The notes below the pieces were generated by a model. It did no database searches. It was not told where the DNA came from and saw nothing but the letters and a program-made list of their open reading frames with translations. Below, piece by piece: positions 36,250 to 45,294 of a DNA stretch of 64,000 nucleotides. The stretch lies in the NCBI RefSeq assembly GCF_001274775.1, contig NZ_LGUE01000008.1, forward strand, positions 514,758-578,757. The letters run 5' to 3'. The DNA is from Rossellomorea marisflavi (lineage in GTDB: Bacteria > Bacillota > Bacilli > Bacillales > Bacillaceae_B). Positions within the stretch are counted from its first letter, which is position 1. Each line of letters starts with the position of its first letter. The position numbers were made by a program, and so were the translations under genes.

Positions 36250-37040
36250 TCTATGCACTAACTCCCATATCACGCAATAGTGCAGTGCAGCGGAGGCCGA
36301 CCGACTCCCGCGGAAACAGAGGAAAGGTCGAGACCCCGCAGGCACGAGGAGGCTCGACTTCCTCTCCGCAGGAAAGCGGTCGGCCGAAGCGGAACGAAAC
36401 GCCCCATCTCTCTTCCCCACCAACAAAACAAAAGGAAGGGGGTATTGAGATGTACCCATCTATAAACTAACACCTCATATCAACCACTAGTGCAGTGCAG
36501 CGTAGGCCGACCGACTCCCGCGGAAACCAGAGGAAAGGTCGAGACCCCGCAGGCACGAGGAAGCTCGACTTCCTCTCCGCAGGAAAGCGGTCGGCCGAAG
36601 CGGAACGAAACGTCCCATCTCTCTTCCCCACCAACAAAACAGAAGGAAGGGCTAGTGAGACGTACCCATCTATACACCAACACCTCATATCAACCAATAG
36701 TGAAGTGCAGCGAAGGCCGACCGACTCCCGCGGAAAAAGAGGAAAGATCGAGACCCCGCAGGCACGAGGAGGCTCGACTTCCTCTCCGCAGGAAAGCGGT
36801 CGGCCGAAGCGGAACGAAACGCCCCATCTCTCTTCCCCACCAACAAAACAAAAGGAAGGGGGTATTGAGATGTACCCATCTATAAACTAACACCTCATAT
36901 CAACCACTAGTGCAGTGCAGCGTAGGCCGACCGACTCCCGCGGAAACCAGAGGAAAGGTCGAGACCCCGCAGGCACGAGGAAGCTCGACTTCCTCTCCGC
37001 AGGAAAGCGGTCGGCCGAAGCGGAACGAAACGTCCCATCT
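36250..37040. repeat. Tandem array of four 210-bp repeat units
   Basis: The period is exactly 210 bp: equivalent bases lie at 36281, 36491, 36701 and 36911. The fourth copy is cut short at about 37040. Each unit holds a GC-rich, 91-bp imperfect hairpin bounded by GGCCGACCG and CGGTCGGCC (36295-36303 with 36377-36385 in unit 1), with an inner GTCGAG/CTCGAC stem. A more variable AT-richer linker follows it. Copies differ at few positions; units 2 and 4 look almost identical and units 1 and 3 nearly so. Open frames in all directions across the array are a by-product of the repeat. Confidence 0.9.
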
Positions 37041-37070
37041 TATCACTAAAAGCTAGCCAAGCTCAAAATA

Positions 37071-37104
37071 CAAAAAAGGATGAAGACCCGAAAGCCTCCA
37101 CCCT
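37071..37104 (-). terminator. Terminator of the wal operon
   Basis: Minus-strand stem of about 11 pairs with several G-U pairs (37104-37077, GAAA-complement loop) followed by T6. It closes walRKHIJ before the repeat array. Confidence 0.75.
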
Positions 37105-37141
37105 TACTCTACCCCTTGCCAAACAAAGGATAAACCTTCCA

Positions 37142-37936
37142 TCACACAGCCACAAGCGGCGTAGGAACCTTCGGATCCGTATCCAGCAAATCAAACTGCT
37201 CCCCAACAAGAATGCCCTTCGTCTCCAACGTCTGCGAAACGCTCATCCTTGCCAGATCCTTCATATTATTATCCAAGCTCAAATGCGCCAAATAAAAATT
37301 CTTCGTCCGATCGCCAGCCACCTCGGCCATGGCAACCGCCGCATCTTCATTCGACACATGCCCCACATCGCTCAAGATGCGGCGCTTGATGTTCCACGGG
37401 TAACGCCCCATACGGAGCATCCCCACATCATGATTGCTCTCGAACACATACGTATCGGCATTCGAAATGATGCCCTTCATACGGTCGCTCACGTAGCCTG
37501 TATCCGTCATGAGGACGAGTTTCTTCTCTCCTTGATGGAACACATAGAACATCGGCTCCGCTGCATCATGGGACACACCGAATGACTCAATGCTTATGCC
37601 GCCGAAATGCTTGGCCGTTTCCATGTCAAAAGTGAATTTCTGCTCGGTGTCGATATTCCCCACGAGACCGTCCATGGCGTTCCACGTCTTCTGATTCGCA
37701 TAGATGGGAAGCTTGTACTTCCGTGCAAGGACGCCGAGGCCCTTGATGTGATCGCTATGCTCATGGGTGACGAGGATGCCGGACAGGTCTTCGATCTTTC
37801 GTCCGATCTGGCTGAACAATCCTTCCATCTGCTTGCCGCTGAAACCGGCATCGACGAGGAAGGAGTGCTCTTCATTCTCAACGAATATGGCATTTCCTGT
37901 ACTGCCGGAAGCAAGTACACTAAAATGCATGCTCAT
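37142..37936 (-). CDS. walJ: Metallo-beta-lactamase-fold exonuclease-like protein WalJ
   Basis: 264 residues. MBL metal motif [10 protein letters not shown], with [11 protein letters not shown] and DAGFSGKQ upstream and ESNHDVGML and LAHLSLDNN downstream, as in WalJ/YycJ. The protein is linked to coordination of cell division with DNA replication and has 5'-exonuclease-type relatives. ATG 37936 (GGAGTGAGAG) starts seven bases after walI. Longer in-frame starts run into walI. Confidence 0.94.
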   Translation of the reverse strand: MSMHFSVLASGSTGNAIFVENEEHSFLVDAGFSGKQMEGLFSQIGRKIEDLSGILVTHEHSDHIKGLGVLARKYKLPIYANQKTWNAMDGLVGNIDTEQKFTFDMETAKHFGGISIESFGVSHDAAEPMFYVFHQGEKKLVLMTDTGYVSDRMKGIISNADTYVFESNHDVGMLRMGRYPWNIKRRILSDVGHVSNEDAAVAMAEVAGDRTKNFYLAHLSLDNNMKDLARMSVSQTLETKGILVGEQFDLLDTDPKVPTPLVAV

Positions 37937-37943
37937 GTTTCTC

Positions 37944-38756
37944 TCACTCCAATGGTTTGTCTTTATCTGTCGTGCTCGTCTCCAAGAATTGACCTTCGAA
38001 GGCGTTCTGATAGTAATCCTCTTCCTCATCCCCGTTCTTCACGACAAAATGCCATGTAGGGGCCAGCACCTGGGATTCTTCCCAAGGGACAAAGGTGGAG
38101 TAACCAAGGACCGGCCGTTCCACTGTGCTGCCAGCAGGAATGCGCTGGGTGTTATAGAGGTTGCTGAAAGCCGAAAACGGGGTAATGATCGGTTTTTGCT
38201 CATCGCTCAGTTCCTTAATGCTGTCGAACATCGTCTGGGTGTACGAGACGATTTCATTGCTCTGATTGAGCTGGAACACAATCATCCCGTTCGTATTATT
38301 GTAGATCTTCCTATCCTTATAGGTCTGGAAATAGGTGATCGTTCCTTTTTCTTTATCGAAATCCCAGTAGCTGTACTTGTCCCCATCGATCATATTCACC
38401 TTCATGAACTCATTGAGTTCCTCAGGCTTGAATTTCTCACTGATCGGTAAAGGATCCTTCAATACTGAGTTTATCGTATTCTCGTTCATAATTCGAGCAT
38501 CCTGATTTTTCAAGTCCTTCAGATCCTCTGATTTGAACTTCTTCGCCACCGCTTCGATATACGGTTCCCTCACGACTTCATTGGAGAGGTCCTTCGGATA
38601 CTTGATATTCTCAGACTTCAGCTGTTCATCAATCGTCCACTGACCGAGGGTATCGAGATTGCTTTCAGAGACCTTTCTGATGAAAGAGGAGACCAGGAAG
38701 ACGTTCAAGATGAGAAATACGACGATGAAGATCGTTTTCGTCTTACTCCAATCCAT
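37944..38756 (-). CDS. walI: WalK regulator WalI (YycI)
   Basis: 270 residues. One N-terminal membrane helix ([19 protein letters not shown]) and a large extracytoplasmic domain of the YycI fold. With WalH it binds the transmembrane part of WalK and restrains its kinase activity. The ATG overlaps the end of walH by 14 bases, with AAGGAGGAT inside walH. Confidence 0.94.
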   Translation of the reverse strand: MDWSKTKTIFIVVFLILNVFLVSSFIRKVSESNLDTLGQWTIDEQLKSENIKYPKDLSNEVVREPYIEAVAKKFKSEDLKDLKNQDARIMNENTINSVLKDPLPISEKFKPEELNEFMKVNMIDGDKYSYWDFDKEKGTITYFQTYKDRKIYNNTNGMIVFQLNQSNEIVSYTQTMFDSIKELSDEQKPIITPFSAFSNLYNTQRIPAGSTVERPVLGYSTFVPWEESQVLAPTWHFVVKNGDEEEDYYQNAFEGQFLETSTTDKDKPLE

Positions 38757-40104
38757 TCAAGACATCCTCCTTTTGCTCCGTATCCAACCTGATCCAATTC
38801 CCATCGTACTTATAATACCAAGAAGGCTCAAAGTTCAGCTTCCGGCTATCCTCCGGGTTTCGGGTCATCTTATAGCCGACCACGATATCCTGCACGGAAT
38901 CTAGATCGATATTCTTCGTGTCCTGGAGCATCGCAATGACAGAAGATCCGCTCGGAAGCTTCTCCTTGGATACCGCACTCGAAGAGAAGTCACTGGATGA
39001 GAAGTCCAAGGTGAAATAAGGACGGCTGTACTTACTGACTGAGGAGTTCCCCACCGTTTCGGAAATCTCCGCCATCCCTTGGTCATTGAATACCGGGAGA
39101 TTCTGGACGAAGAGTCGATAAGTGACTTTATTCTGATCCGGATTGATGGAGAAATATTGGAAGTTCTTGTCCGTCCAGCCGCCGTGATCATTGACGAAGC
39201 CCATGGTTTCCGTAAGGAGATAGGAAGACGGCCACGGATCGACTTTTTCCTCCGTCGGATACACGAAGGAGAGCGTGTTGTAATTTTTATTCACCGTCAT
39301 GAGATTGTACACCGAGATATAGGTGTCAACGTTCCCATTTGACGACAGATTAATGCTCTTCCCATCGATAAATAGCGCGTTCTTATAGTCCTCTATGGAA
39401 TCAAGATCGGTGAAATATTGATAGCTGATGTACTCATCCTTGGCAAGCGGCAGATAGATCGTCCGGTCGTCCGTCAGCGCATATTCCATATACTCAGTAT
39501 ATTGAAGGGATAGCTTTTTCAAATATCGACTCGCGAATGCATTGACGCTGTTTTGATCGACACGTGCTGTATAGACGCTTGCCCCCCCTTTATCCGCTTC
39601 CTTCGGGAGGAAGAAAACGGCACTGGAATCAAGGCCTTTATCATTTAAATCGATGATGAGGCGATCAAAATCGGCTTTCGGAACAGACGAGCTGTCCAGA
39701 TTCAGGATCTGGCTGTAGACCGATAGAGGAACATTGTCAGGGAAGATGATCTCGATACGATTCTCTCCCTTGGATACCTCTTTCAAGTCCTGTTCATTCA
39801 ATTGCACCTGGGAGAAATCGTAGACGTTCCATGTCCCTATATCCTCCATCACCTTATCGATTTCTTTTTGATTCGACGTACCGAGGGTCTTATCGGCCTG
39901 ATGGTAAAGAAGCTTGAACGGTTTAATCAAAGAAGACGCAAGTTCATCTTCCGGGCGCTTCTCCCCGACGGTCACTTTCACGGGGCTATCCTGATCTTCG
40001 ATCGTTTCGTAACGCGGTTGATACGTCCATAGACTATAGGTCAGGAAGATACTGATCGCCACCAGGACAGTCAGCAGTATGGATTTAAATTTTTCGTAGT
40101 TCAT
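38743..40104 (-). CDS. walH: WalK regulator WalH (YycH)
   Basis: 453 residues. An N-terminal helix (FKSILLTVLVAISIFLTYSLW) anchors a long outer domain typical of YycH, ending YYKYDGNWIRL. It acts with WalI on WalK. ATG 40104 overlaps the walK stop as ATGA, so the pair is translationally coupled; a TTG two codons earlier is less likely. Confidence 0.94.
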   Translation of the reverse strand: MNYEKFKSILLTVLVAISIFLTYSLWTYQPRYETIEDQDSPVKVTVGEKRPEDELASSLIKPFKLLYHQADKTLGTSNQKEIDKVMEDIGTWNVYDFSQVQLNEQDLKEVSKGENRIEIIFPDNVPLSVYSQILNLDSSSVPKADFDRLIIDLNDKGLDSSAVFFLPKEADKGGASVYTARVDQNSVNAFASRYLKKLSLQYTEYMEYALTDDRTIYLPLAKDEYISYQYFTDLDSIEDYKNALFIDGKSINLSSNGNVDTYISVYNLMTVNKNYNTLSFVYPTEEKVDPWPSSYLLTETMGFVNDHGGWTDKNFQYFSINPDQNKVTYRLFVQNLPVFNDQGMAEISETVGNSSVSKYSRPYFTLDFSSSDFSSSAVSKEKLPSGSSVIAMLQDTKNIDLDSVQDIVVGYKMTRNPEDSRKLNFEPSWYYKYDGNWIRLDTEQKEDVLNGLE

Positions 40105-41924
40105 GACCAATCATCCTCTTGAAGAGCGTCATACGGCAGGGTAAAGGTGATGGTCGTCCCTTTTCCTTCTACACTGTCCGCCCAGATATCGCCACCATGG
40201 GCAGTGATCATTTCCTTCGCGATGGCAAGACCAAGGCCGGTTCCACCCATTTGGCGGGTCCGCGCTTTATCGACGCGGTAGAACCGCTCGAAGATTTTAC
40301 CGAGATTATCTTTCGGAATCCCAAGCCCCTGGTCGGAAATGCTGATTTCAATGAACCCGTTCTTCTCCTCGACGATGAACGTGATTGTCCCGCCTTCAGG
40401 TGAGTACTTGAGGGCATTGGAAATAATATTATCCAGAACCTGCGTGATCTTATCCTGATCGATCTCGACAAACAACGCCTGATCAGGAAGGATCCGCACA
40501 AATCGGACATCCTGATTCTTCGACATTTCGAAACGATCGATGATCTTATGGAAGAATCCGATGAAGTCCATCCAGTCCCTGTTGAACCGGTAGTCCTTGC
40601 TGTCCATCTTCGACAGTTGCAGCAGGTCATTGACGAGACGGATCATCCGCTCGGTTTCATTCTGGGTCACATCCAGGAATCGCGGCGCGATATTCTCATC
40701 CTGCCACGCTCCTTCTGCAAGGGCCTCCAGGTAGCTTCGCATCGTCGTGAGCGGCGTCCGGAGCTCATGGGACACGTTCGCCACGAATTCCCGGCGTTCA
40801 AGGTCGATTTTCTCCTGCTCCGTAATATCATGAAGCACGGTGATCAGGCCGTTCACAAAGCCCGTCTCCTTCTGGATGATGGAGAAATTCGCGCGCAGGA
40901 TATACGGCTTTTCATTCGTACTGTAGTCCAGGATGATGGAGTCCTGGGTATTGGAAAGGTCCTCGAAGCTAAACTCTTCTTCGATCCCAAGAAGGGAAAC
41001 GATCGGCTGCGACACCACCGTTTCACGTGAAACATTTAGCATGTTTGCTGCGGGATCGTTGATGAGGATGACCCGGCCTTTCCGATCGGTGGCAATGACC
41101 CCATCCGTCATATAGGAAAGGACGGAGGACAGCTTCCTTCGCTCCCCTTCCGTTGACGCCTGGGAATCCTGGAGCCGTTTCGTCAGATTGTTGAAGGTGA
41201 TGGCGAGCTGACCGATCTCATCATACCCGTAAACCTTGACCTTCCGGGAGAAGTTCCCCTTCGACATGGCCAGAGCCTGCTTCCGCATATCGGAAATCGG
41301 TCGCGTGATCGTCTGGGCGAGAAGCACCCCGAGGATTGCCGTGATGACAAGGGCGATGATCGTCCCTCTCGTGAAGATGGCATTGATCTCATTCATCTGA
41401 TCATAGACCGTCTCGATCTGACCGACGACGAACATCGCTCCGATCACTTCATTATTGCTCTCGATCGGTTCCGTGAACACCCAGATCCGATCGCCTGATT
41501 TTTTATCAAAATAGATATCGTTATGGTTGATACCGAGGGCAAGGGCCCGCTTGACTTCCTTCTCCCCAGCTGCCTGGCCGATGAGGTTCTGTTCATTCTG
41601 TCCCGAGGTCCCGATGACCCGGCTCTTCGAGTTGATCACCCGGATCTCAGAGATATCGTTCGTCCTGCTGTCCCGGAGGATCCGGTTCAGATCGTCTTCA
41701 AGCTTCGGATCGGTATCGGTCCGGGTTTTGAGCATTTCTTCTTTCACCGTATACTGAAGGATCTCCACCCTATTCTGGATGGAGGTCTTGAAGTTATTCA
41801 CAAACCGTTCCTCAAGGGAGCGGACAAAGTACACCCCGATGATCTGCATGGCGAGCAGGATCAGGAGTACATAGATCATCACGAACTTAAGATGGATGGA
41901 ACGGGTCAATCCGACTTTCTTCAT
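40101..41924 (-). CDS. walK: Essential sensor histidine kinase WalK
   Basis: 607 residues, the usual length. Two membrane helices (about 12-33 and 184-204) flank an extracytoplasmic sensor domain. Then HAMP (about 205-257), PAS (about 262-370) and HisKA with phosphorylated His386 in VSHELRTPLTT follow. The ATP-binding domain shows DNIISNALKYSPEGG, GLGIPKDNLGKIFERFYR and GGTGLGLAIAK. It controls wall autolysin genes through WalR. It starts four bases after walR. Confidence 0.97.
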   Translation of the reverse strand: MKKVGLTRSIHLKFVMIYVLLILLAMQIIGVYFVRSLEERFVNNFKTSIQNRVEILQYTVKEEMLKTRTDTDPKLEDDLNRILRDSRTNDISEIRVINSKSRVIGTSGQNEQNLIGQAAGEKEVKRALALGINHNDIYFDKKSGDRIWVFTEPIESNNEVIGAMFVVGQIETVYDQMNEINAIFTRGTIIALVITAILGVLLAQTITRPISDMRKQALAMSKGNFSRKVKVYGYDEIGQLAITFNNLTKRLQDSQASTEGERRKLSSVLSYMTDGVIATDRKGRVILINDPAANMLNVSRETVVSQPIVSLLGIEEEFSFEDLSNTQDSIILDYSTNEKPYILRANFSIIQKETGFVNGLITVLHDITEQEKIDLERREFVANVSHELRTPLTTMRSYLEALAEGAWQDENIAPRFLDVTQNETERMIRLVNDLLQLSKMDSKDYRFNRDWMDFIGFFHKIIDRFEMSKNQDVRFVRILPDQALFVEIDQDKITQVLDNIISNALKYSPEGGTITFIVEEKNGFIEISISDQGLGIPKDNLGKIFERFYRVDKARTRQMGGTGLGLAIAKEMITAHGGDIWADSVEGKGTTITFTLPYDALQEDDWS

Positions 41925-41928
41925 CCGA

Positions 41929-42636
41929 TCAATCCTGTTCTGGGTTTCTCAAGTAGTACCCGACACCCCGTCGCGTCACGATCCAAGTCGGATGGCTCGG
42001 ATTATCCTCGATCTTCTCACGGAGCCTGCGCACCGTTACGTCGACCGTACGGACATCTCCGTAGTAGTCATAGCCCCATACCGTCTGCAAGAGATGCTCA
42101 CGAGTCATGACTTGTCCGATATGCTTCGCTAGATAGTGAAGCAGCTCGAACTCACGGTGAGTCAGCTCAATGGTGTCTCCACGCTTCGACACGACATACG
42201 CATCAGGGTGGATCGTGAGTGAACCGATCGTGATTTCATTATTCTCATCCTCTTCCACCTGGGCCGCACCCTGCTGGTGACGGCGAAGATTCGCCTTCAC
42301 ACGGGCGATCAACTCGCGTGTACTGAACGGTTTGGTTACATAATCATCCGCACCAAGCTCAAGGCCGAGGACTTTGTCGATCTCTGAGTCCTTCGCCGTC
42401 AGCATGATGATTGGCATCTCATATTTTTTCCGTATTTCACGGCACACTTCCATGCCGTCACGGTTTGGAAGCATAATATCAAGAAGCACAAGGTCCGGCT
42501 TGATTTCCTCTGCCATACGCACGGCTTCATCCCCGTCATACGCACAGTGAACCTCATATCCTTCTTTTTTCAAATTGAACTGCAGTATATCAGCAATGGG
42601 TTTTTCATCGTCAACGACTAGAATTTTCTTATCCAT
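41929..42636 (-). CDS. walR: Essential response regulator WalR
   Basis: 235 residues. Receiver domain with Asp53 in [13 protein letters not shown] and conserved Thr/Lys ([18 protein letters not shown]), and an OmpR-type winged helix (about 130-232) ending [16 protein letters not shown] and [13 protein letters not shown]. It activates or represses genes of wall hydrolases. AGGAGATC precedes the ATG. It is the first gene of walRKHIJ. Confidence 0.97.
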   Translation of the reverse strand: MDKKILVVDDEKPIADILQFNLKKEGYEVHCAYDGDEAVRMAEEIKPDLVLLDIMLPNRDGMEVCREIRKKYEMPIIMLTAKDSEIDKVLGLELGADDYVTKPFSTRELIARVKANLRRHQQGAAQVEEDENNEITIGSLTIHPDAYVVSKRGDTIELTHREFELLHYLAKHIGQVMTREHLLQTVWGYDYYGDVRTVDVTVRRLREKIEDNPSHPTWIVTRRGVGYYLRNPEQD

Positions 42637-42749
42637 ATGAATTGATCTCCTTATTTAAACGAATTTGATTCAGGATTCTCTCTTTAAATTTATCACTTTC
42701 TTCATATTAAATCATCTTTTACTCAGAAAACCCCTTTTTCCCAATATAA

Positions 42750-42788
42750 CAAAGGGGACTGACATTGCAAAATGGATGTCAGTCCCCT
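42750..42788 (-). terminator. Terminator after the M23 peptidase gene
   Basis: Perfect 13-bp stem (42753-42765 with 42776-42788) and a short T-rich tail on the minus strand. Confidence 0.8.
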
Positions 42789-42799
42789 CGTGATTAAAT

Positions 42800-44230
42800 C
42801 TATTGATGAAGTACGTCCAATGGATTCAGCATCTTTCCGTCCTTATACACTTCGATGTGCAGGTGGACACCGGTTGATTGCCCCGTATCCCCCATCACGC
42901 CGATCTTCTGGCCCTGCTCGACCTTCTGACCCGCCTTCACAGAGATGGAAGCCAAATGTCCGTAAATCGTCTTATAGCCATTCTGGTGATCAATGACGAT
43001 CTTGTTGCCGTAGCCGCCGTCATTCCAGCCCGCCGACTCGACAACGCCGTTATCCACGGTTTTGATTGTGCGATCGGTCGGACGCGCGATGTCGATTCCC
43101 TTATGGAATTTACCCCAGCGCTCACCCTGCTTGGAAGAAATATATCCCCCGTTCGTCGGCCACATGAAGTTTCCGTTCCCACGACCCGGGATCTCCTTCG
43201 TTCCTTTAAGGACGATGTAGTCCTCCGGCTTCTTCAGCGTTTCCTCATCCTTCACGTCCTTCGATTCGACCGCACCGTTCTCTTCGGTCACCTCATAGGT
43301 AACGGATTTCTCGCCTTCTTTACCGGCCTGCTCGACCTTCGTATCGCCCTTCGTCATGGACGCATCGTCTTTCACTTTCTTCTCATAGTCGATTGCTTCA
43401 AGCTTGTTGACTTCCTTCTTCACCACCATATGAAGGAATGGTTCAGAATCCTTGATCACAAGCTTCTCGCCGACTTTCAGCGCTTCGTCTGCCTTCACGT
43501 CCTTGTTCAAGTCGAGGATGTCATCCATGGAAAGGTCATGCTCCTTGGCAATTTCCCCAAGGCTATCTCCTCGCTCCACTTTGTAATCCTTCTCTTCGAC
43601 TTTACCAAACTCAAGATCCTTCGCAGCCTCTTTCACCGAAACCACTTCATCCGGATCGACCTTCGCTTCCTTCGTCTCTACCTGCTCCTTGAACGAAAGA
43701 TCCAGGATCCTGGACTCGTTCTCCCCGAGCTCAGGCAGGGACTCGTCGTCCTTACGATTCTCGTAATCTTCCAGTTCTTTTTTCGACACGTGATTGAGCT
43801 TGAACGCCTTGAGTACGTCCTCAGCGTCCTTCTCATCCTTCACATACGTCACCGGCTCACCGTCCACCTCTACGGCATAGGCATTCGCCTCGACAGAAAT
43901 CGACTTCTGAATCGTATTCAACACGTCCTGATCCTGTGATTCAATCGTAAATACATCTTCAGGTATGTATGTTACTTCTTTATTAAAATCAAGATCGATA
44001 TCCTTATGTTCATCCATGGCTTTGGAAAGCTTCTTCTCAAGTACAGCATCCACTTCCGCTTTATCCGTCACGGCCCCGACATACTCAGAACCCATATATA
44101 CATGATACACCGTCTTAAAATCCTCAGCGGCAGAAGCACCCGAGGCCGTCGTAAAAGCTCCCAGCACAAGGGCAATCGCACCTGCTCTTTTCAGCGAGGG
44201 AAACGGTGATGATGGTAACCCCAATTTCAT
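42800..44230 (-). CDS. Secreted M23 metallopeptidase with LysM and G5-like domains
   Basis: 476 residues. A signal peptide ends near SGASAAE. The middle is charged; a LysM domain (YKVERGDSLGEIAKEHDLSMDDILDLN) binds peptidoglycan, followed by a G5-like segment (LHMVVKKEVNKLEAIDYEKKV through YIVLKGTK). The C-terminal peptidase M23 domain has HKGIDIARP, YGHL and HLHIEVYKDG with the zinc ligands His, Asp and His. It should cut peptide cross-links of the wall. ATG 44230 has AGGAGG at seven bases. Its place beside walR suggests WalR control. Confidence 0.93.
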   Translation of the reverse strand: MKLGLPSSPFPSLKRAGAIALVLGAFTTASGASAAEDFKTVYHVYMGSEYVGAVTDKAEVDAVLEKKLSKAMDEHKDIDLDFNKEVTYIPEDVFTIESQDQDVLNTIQKSISVEANAYAVEVDGEPVTYVKDEKDAEDVLKAFKLNHVSKKELEDYENRKDDESLPELGENESRILDLSFKEQVETKEAKVDPDEVVSVKEAAKDLEFGKVEEKDYKVERGDSLGEIAKEHDLSMDDILDLNKDVKADEALKVGEKLVIKDSEPFLHMVVKKEVNKLEAIDYEKKVKDDASMTKGDTKVEQAGKEGEKSVTYEVTEENGAVESKDVKDEETLKKPEDYIVLKGTKEIPGRGNGNFMWPTNGGYISSKQGERWGKFHKGIDIARPTDRTIKTVDNGVVESAGWNDGGYGNKIVIDHQNGYKTIYGHLASISVKAGQKVEQGQKIGVMGDTGQSTGVHLHIEVYKDGKMLNPLDVLHQ

Positions 44231-44500
44231 TGATTTTCCTCCTATTACAAGACATGCATGTCTATCGTAGTAGTCTTTCAATCACTCATACCAACCCAAT
44301 TTACCATATTCCAACGAATTCCGGGCTGATGTATCATGATTGTAAAAAAACTGTAGCAACGACTAGGACAATCGATTGATAGGAAGGCTATGAAGCTTGT
44401 CATAGAGCGAATTGGGAGTGTAAGGACATTGCAATAAACATGGGGAAACATGGGTAAAACGATCGGGGAATATTACAGAGGGATGACAAAAAAGCATAAT

Positions 44501-44540
44501 AAAAAAGTACTACGAGAGGCAACGTCGTCGCAGTACTTTT
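44501..44540 (-). terminator. Terminator of the tRNA cluster
   Basis: Minus-strand hairpin with arms AAAAGTACT/AGTACTTTT and a partial inner stem, followed by T6 at 44506-44501. Confidence 0.8.
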
Positions 44541-44546
44541 TATAAA

Positions 44547-44619
44547 TGGCTCAGGACAGAATCGAACTGCCGACACATGGATTTTCAGTCCATTGCTCTA
44601 CCAACTGAGCTACTGAGCC
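44547..44619 (-). tRNA. trnF: tRNA-Phe (GAA)
   Basis: 73 nt. Acceptor GGCTCAG/CTGAGCC, T-loop GTTCGATTC, anticodon loop CTGAAAA gives GAA. The 3' CCA is not encoded (TTT follows the discriminator A). It is the last gene of the Lys-Glu-Asp-Phe cluster. Confidence 0.95.
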
Positions 44620-44631
44620 ACAATATGAAAA

Positions 44632-44708
44632 TGGCGGTCCGGACGGGACTCGAACCCGCGACCTCCTGCGTGACAGGCAGGCATTCTAACCAACTGAACT
44701 ACCGGACC
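44632..44708 (-). tRNA. trnD: tRNA-Asp (GTC)
   Basis: 77 nt with encoded CCA. Acceptor GGTCCGG/CCGGACC, discriminator G, anticodon loop CTGTCAC gives GTC, T-loop GTTCGAGTC. Confidence 0.96.
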
Positions 44709-44710
44709 AG

Positions 44711-44821
44711 AGCTTTTTGCGATAGCAAAATAGCTATCATTATTATTCGCGATAGCGAAAATAAAGAACTTTGCTTCAGCAAAAGAGCTGTCATTGCCCT
44801 TTCGCGTTAGCGAGAATAAAT
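44711..44821. repeat. Duplicated hairpin unit in the tRNA-Asp/tRNA-Glu spacer
   Basis: Two related units of about 55 bp (44711-44766 and 44767-44821) each contain a TTTGC-rich hairpin, a TAGCTATCATT/GAGCTGTCATT segment, a TTCGCG-TAGCGA hairpin and an AATAAA end. The remaining spacer to 44982 shows no gene. Confidence 0.6.
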
Positions 44822-44982
44822 CTACAACATATTCGTGAACCATACTCGACATAGATGACAAAGATCCCACATCAAACGCCGAAACCTTTTAATTCCGGAA
44901 AATTTCGACAAATCACGAATAAAAATTTGCGACCCACATGGTGGATCGTCTATTTTTAAATCCCTATGAAGGAATGAAAAAA

Positions 44983-45054
44983 TGACCCGTACGGGATTCG
45001 AACCCGTGTTACCGCCGTGAAAGGGCGGTGTCTTAACCGCTTGACCAACGGGCC
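44983..45054 (-). tRNA. trnE: tRNA-Glu (TTC)
   Basis: 72 nt. Acceptor GGCCCGT with ACGGGTC (one G-U pair), anticodon loop CTTTCAC gives TTC, T-loop GTTCGAATC. CCA is not encoded. Confidence 0.95.
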
Positions 45055-45064
45055 ACAAAAATAA

Positions 45065-45140
45065 TGGTGAGCCATGAAGGATTCGAACCTTCGACCCTCT
45101 GATTAAAAGTCAGATGCTCTACCAACTGAGCTAATGGCTC
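45065..45140 (-). tRNA. trnK: tRNA-Lys (TTT)
   Basis: 76 nt including an encoded CCA. Acceptor GAGCCAT/ATGGCTC, anticodon loop CTTTTAA gives TTT, T-loop GTTCGAATC. First gene of the cluster; a 27-bp inverted repeat (ATATAAAC/GTTTATAT, 45154-45180) lies just upstream. Confidence 0.96.
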
Positions 45141-45220
45141 TAAAAAAGGATATATATAAACACGATTCGGCCGTTTATATCTTACATCTATCAGGCCTCT
45201 TTCGTGACAACGAAATTAAT

Positions 45221-45248
45221 ATTATCACAGAGCAAAACACTACTGCAA
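45221..45248 (-). promoter_or_regulatory. Promoter of the tRNA cluster
   Basis: Minus strand TTGCAG (45248-45243), 16-bp spacer, GATAAT (45226-45221), about 80 bp upstream of tRNA-Lys. Confidence 0.65.
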
Positions 45249-45294
45249 TAGTTTTTTGTCTTTTTTCGTCGAAAATTATTTCTCGGGGAATAAT

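Noticed and set aside
36246..36893. Overlapping reading frames of 60-131 codons on both strands across the 210-bp array
   Set aside because: They repeat with the DNA unit, lack ribosome sites and look equally good in several frames, which is a product of the repeat.
36250..37040. CRISPR array or IS element
   Set aside because: The 210-bp period is too long for CRISPR, and there is no transposase gene or target-site duplication visible.
42878..43939. 353-codon plus-strand frame opposite the M23 peptidase gene
   Set aside because: Antisense of a well-supported secreted peptidase; composition (Leu/His/Arg-rich) is typical of a shadow frame.
44821..44982. Degenerate tRNA gene in the tRNA-Asp/tRNA-Glu spacer
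   Set aside because: Short CCCAC/GTGG pairings occur, but no T-loop or acceptor stem can be assembled.
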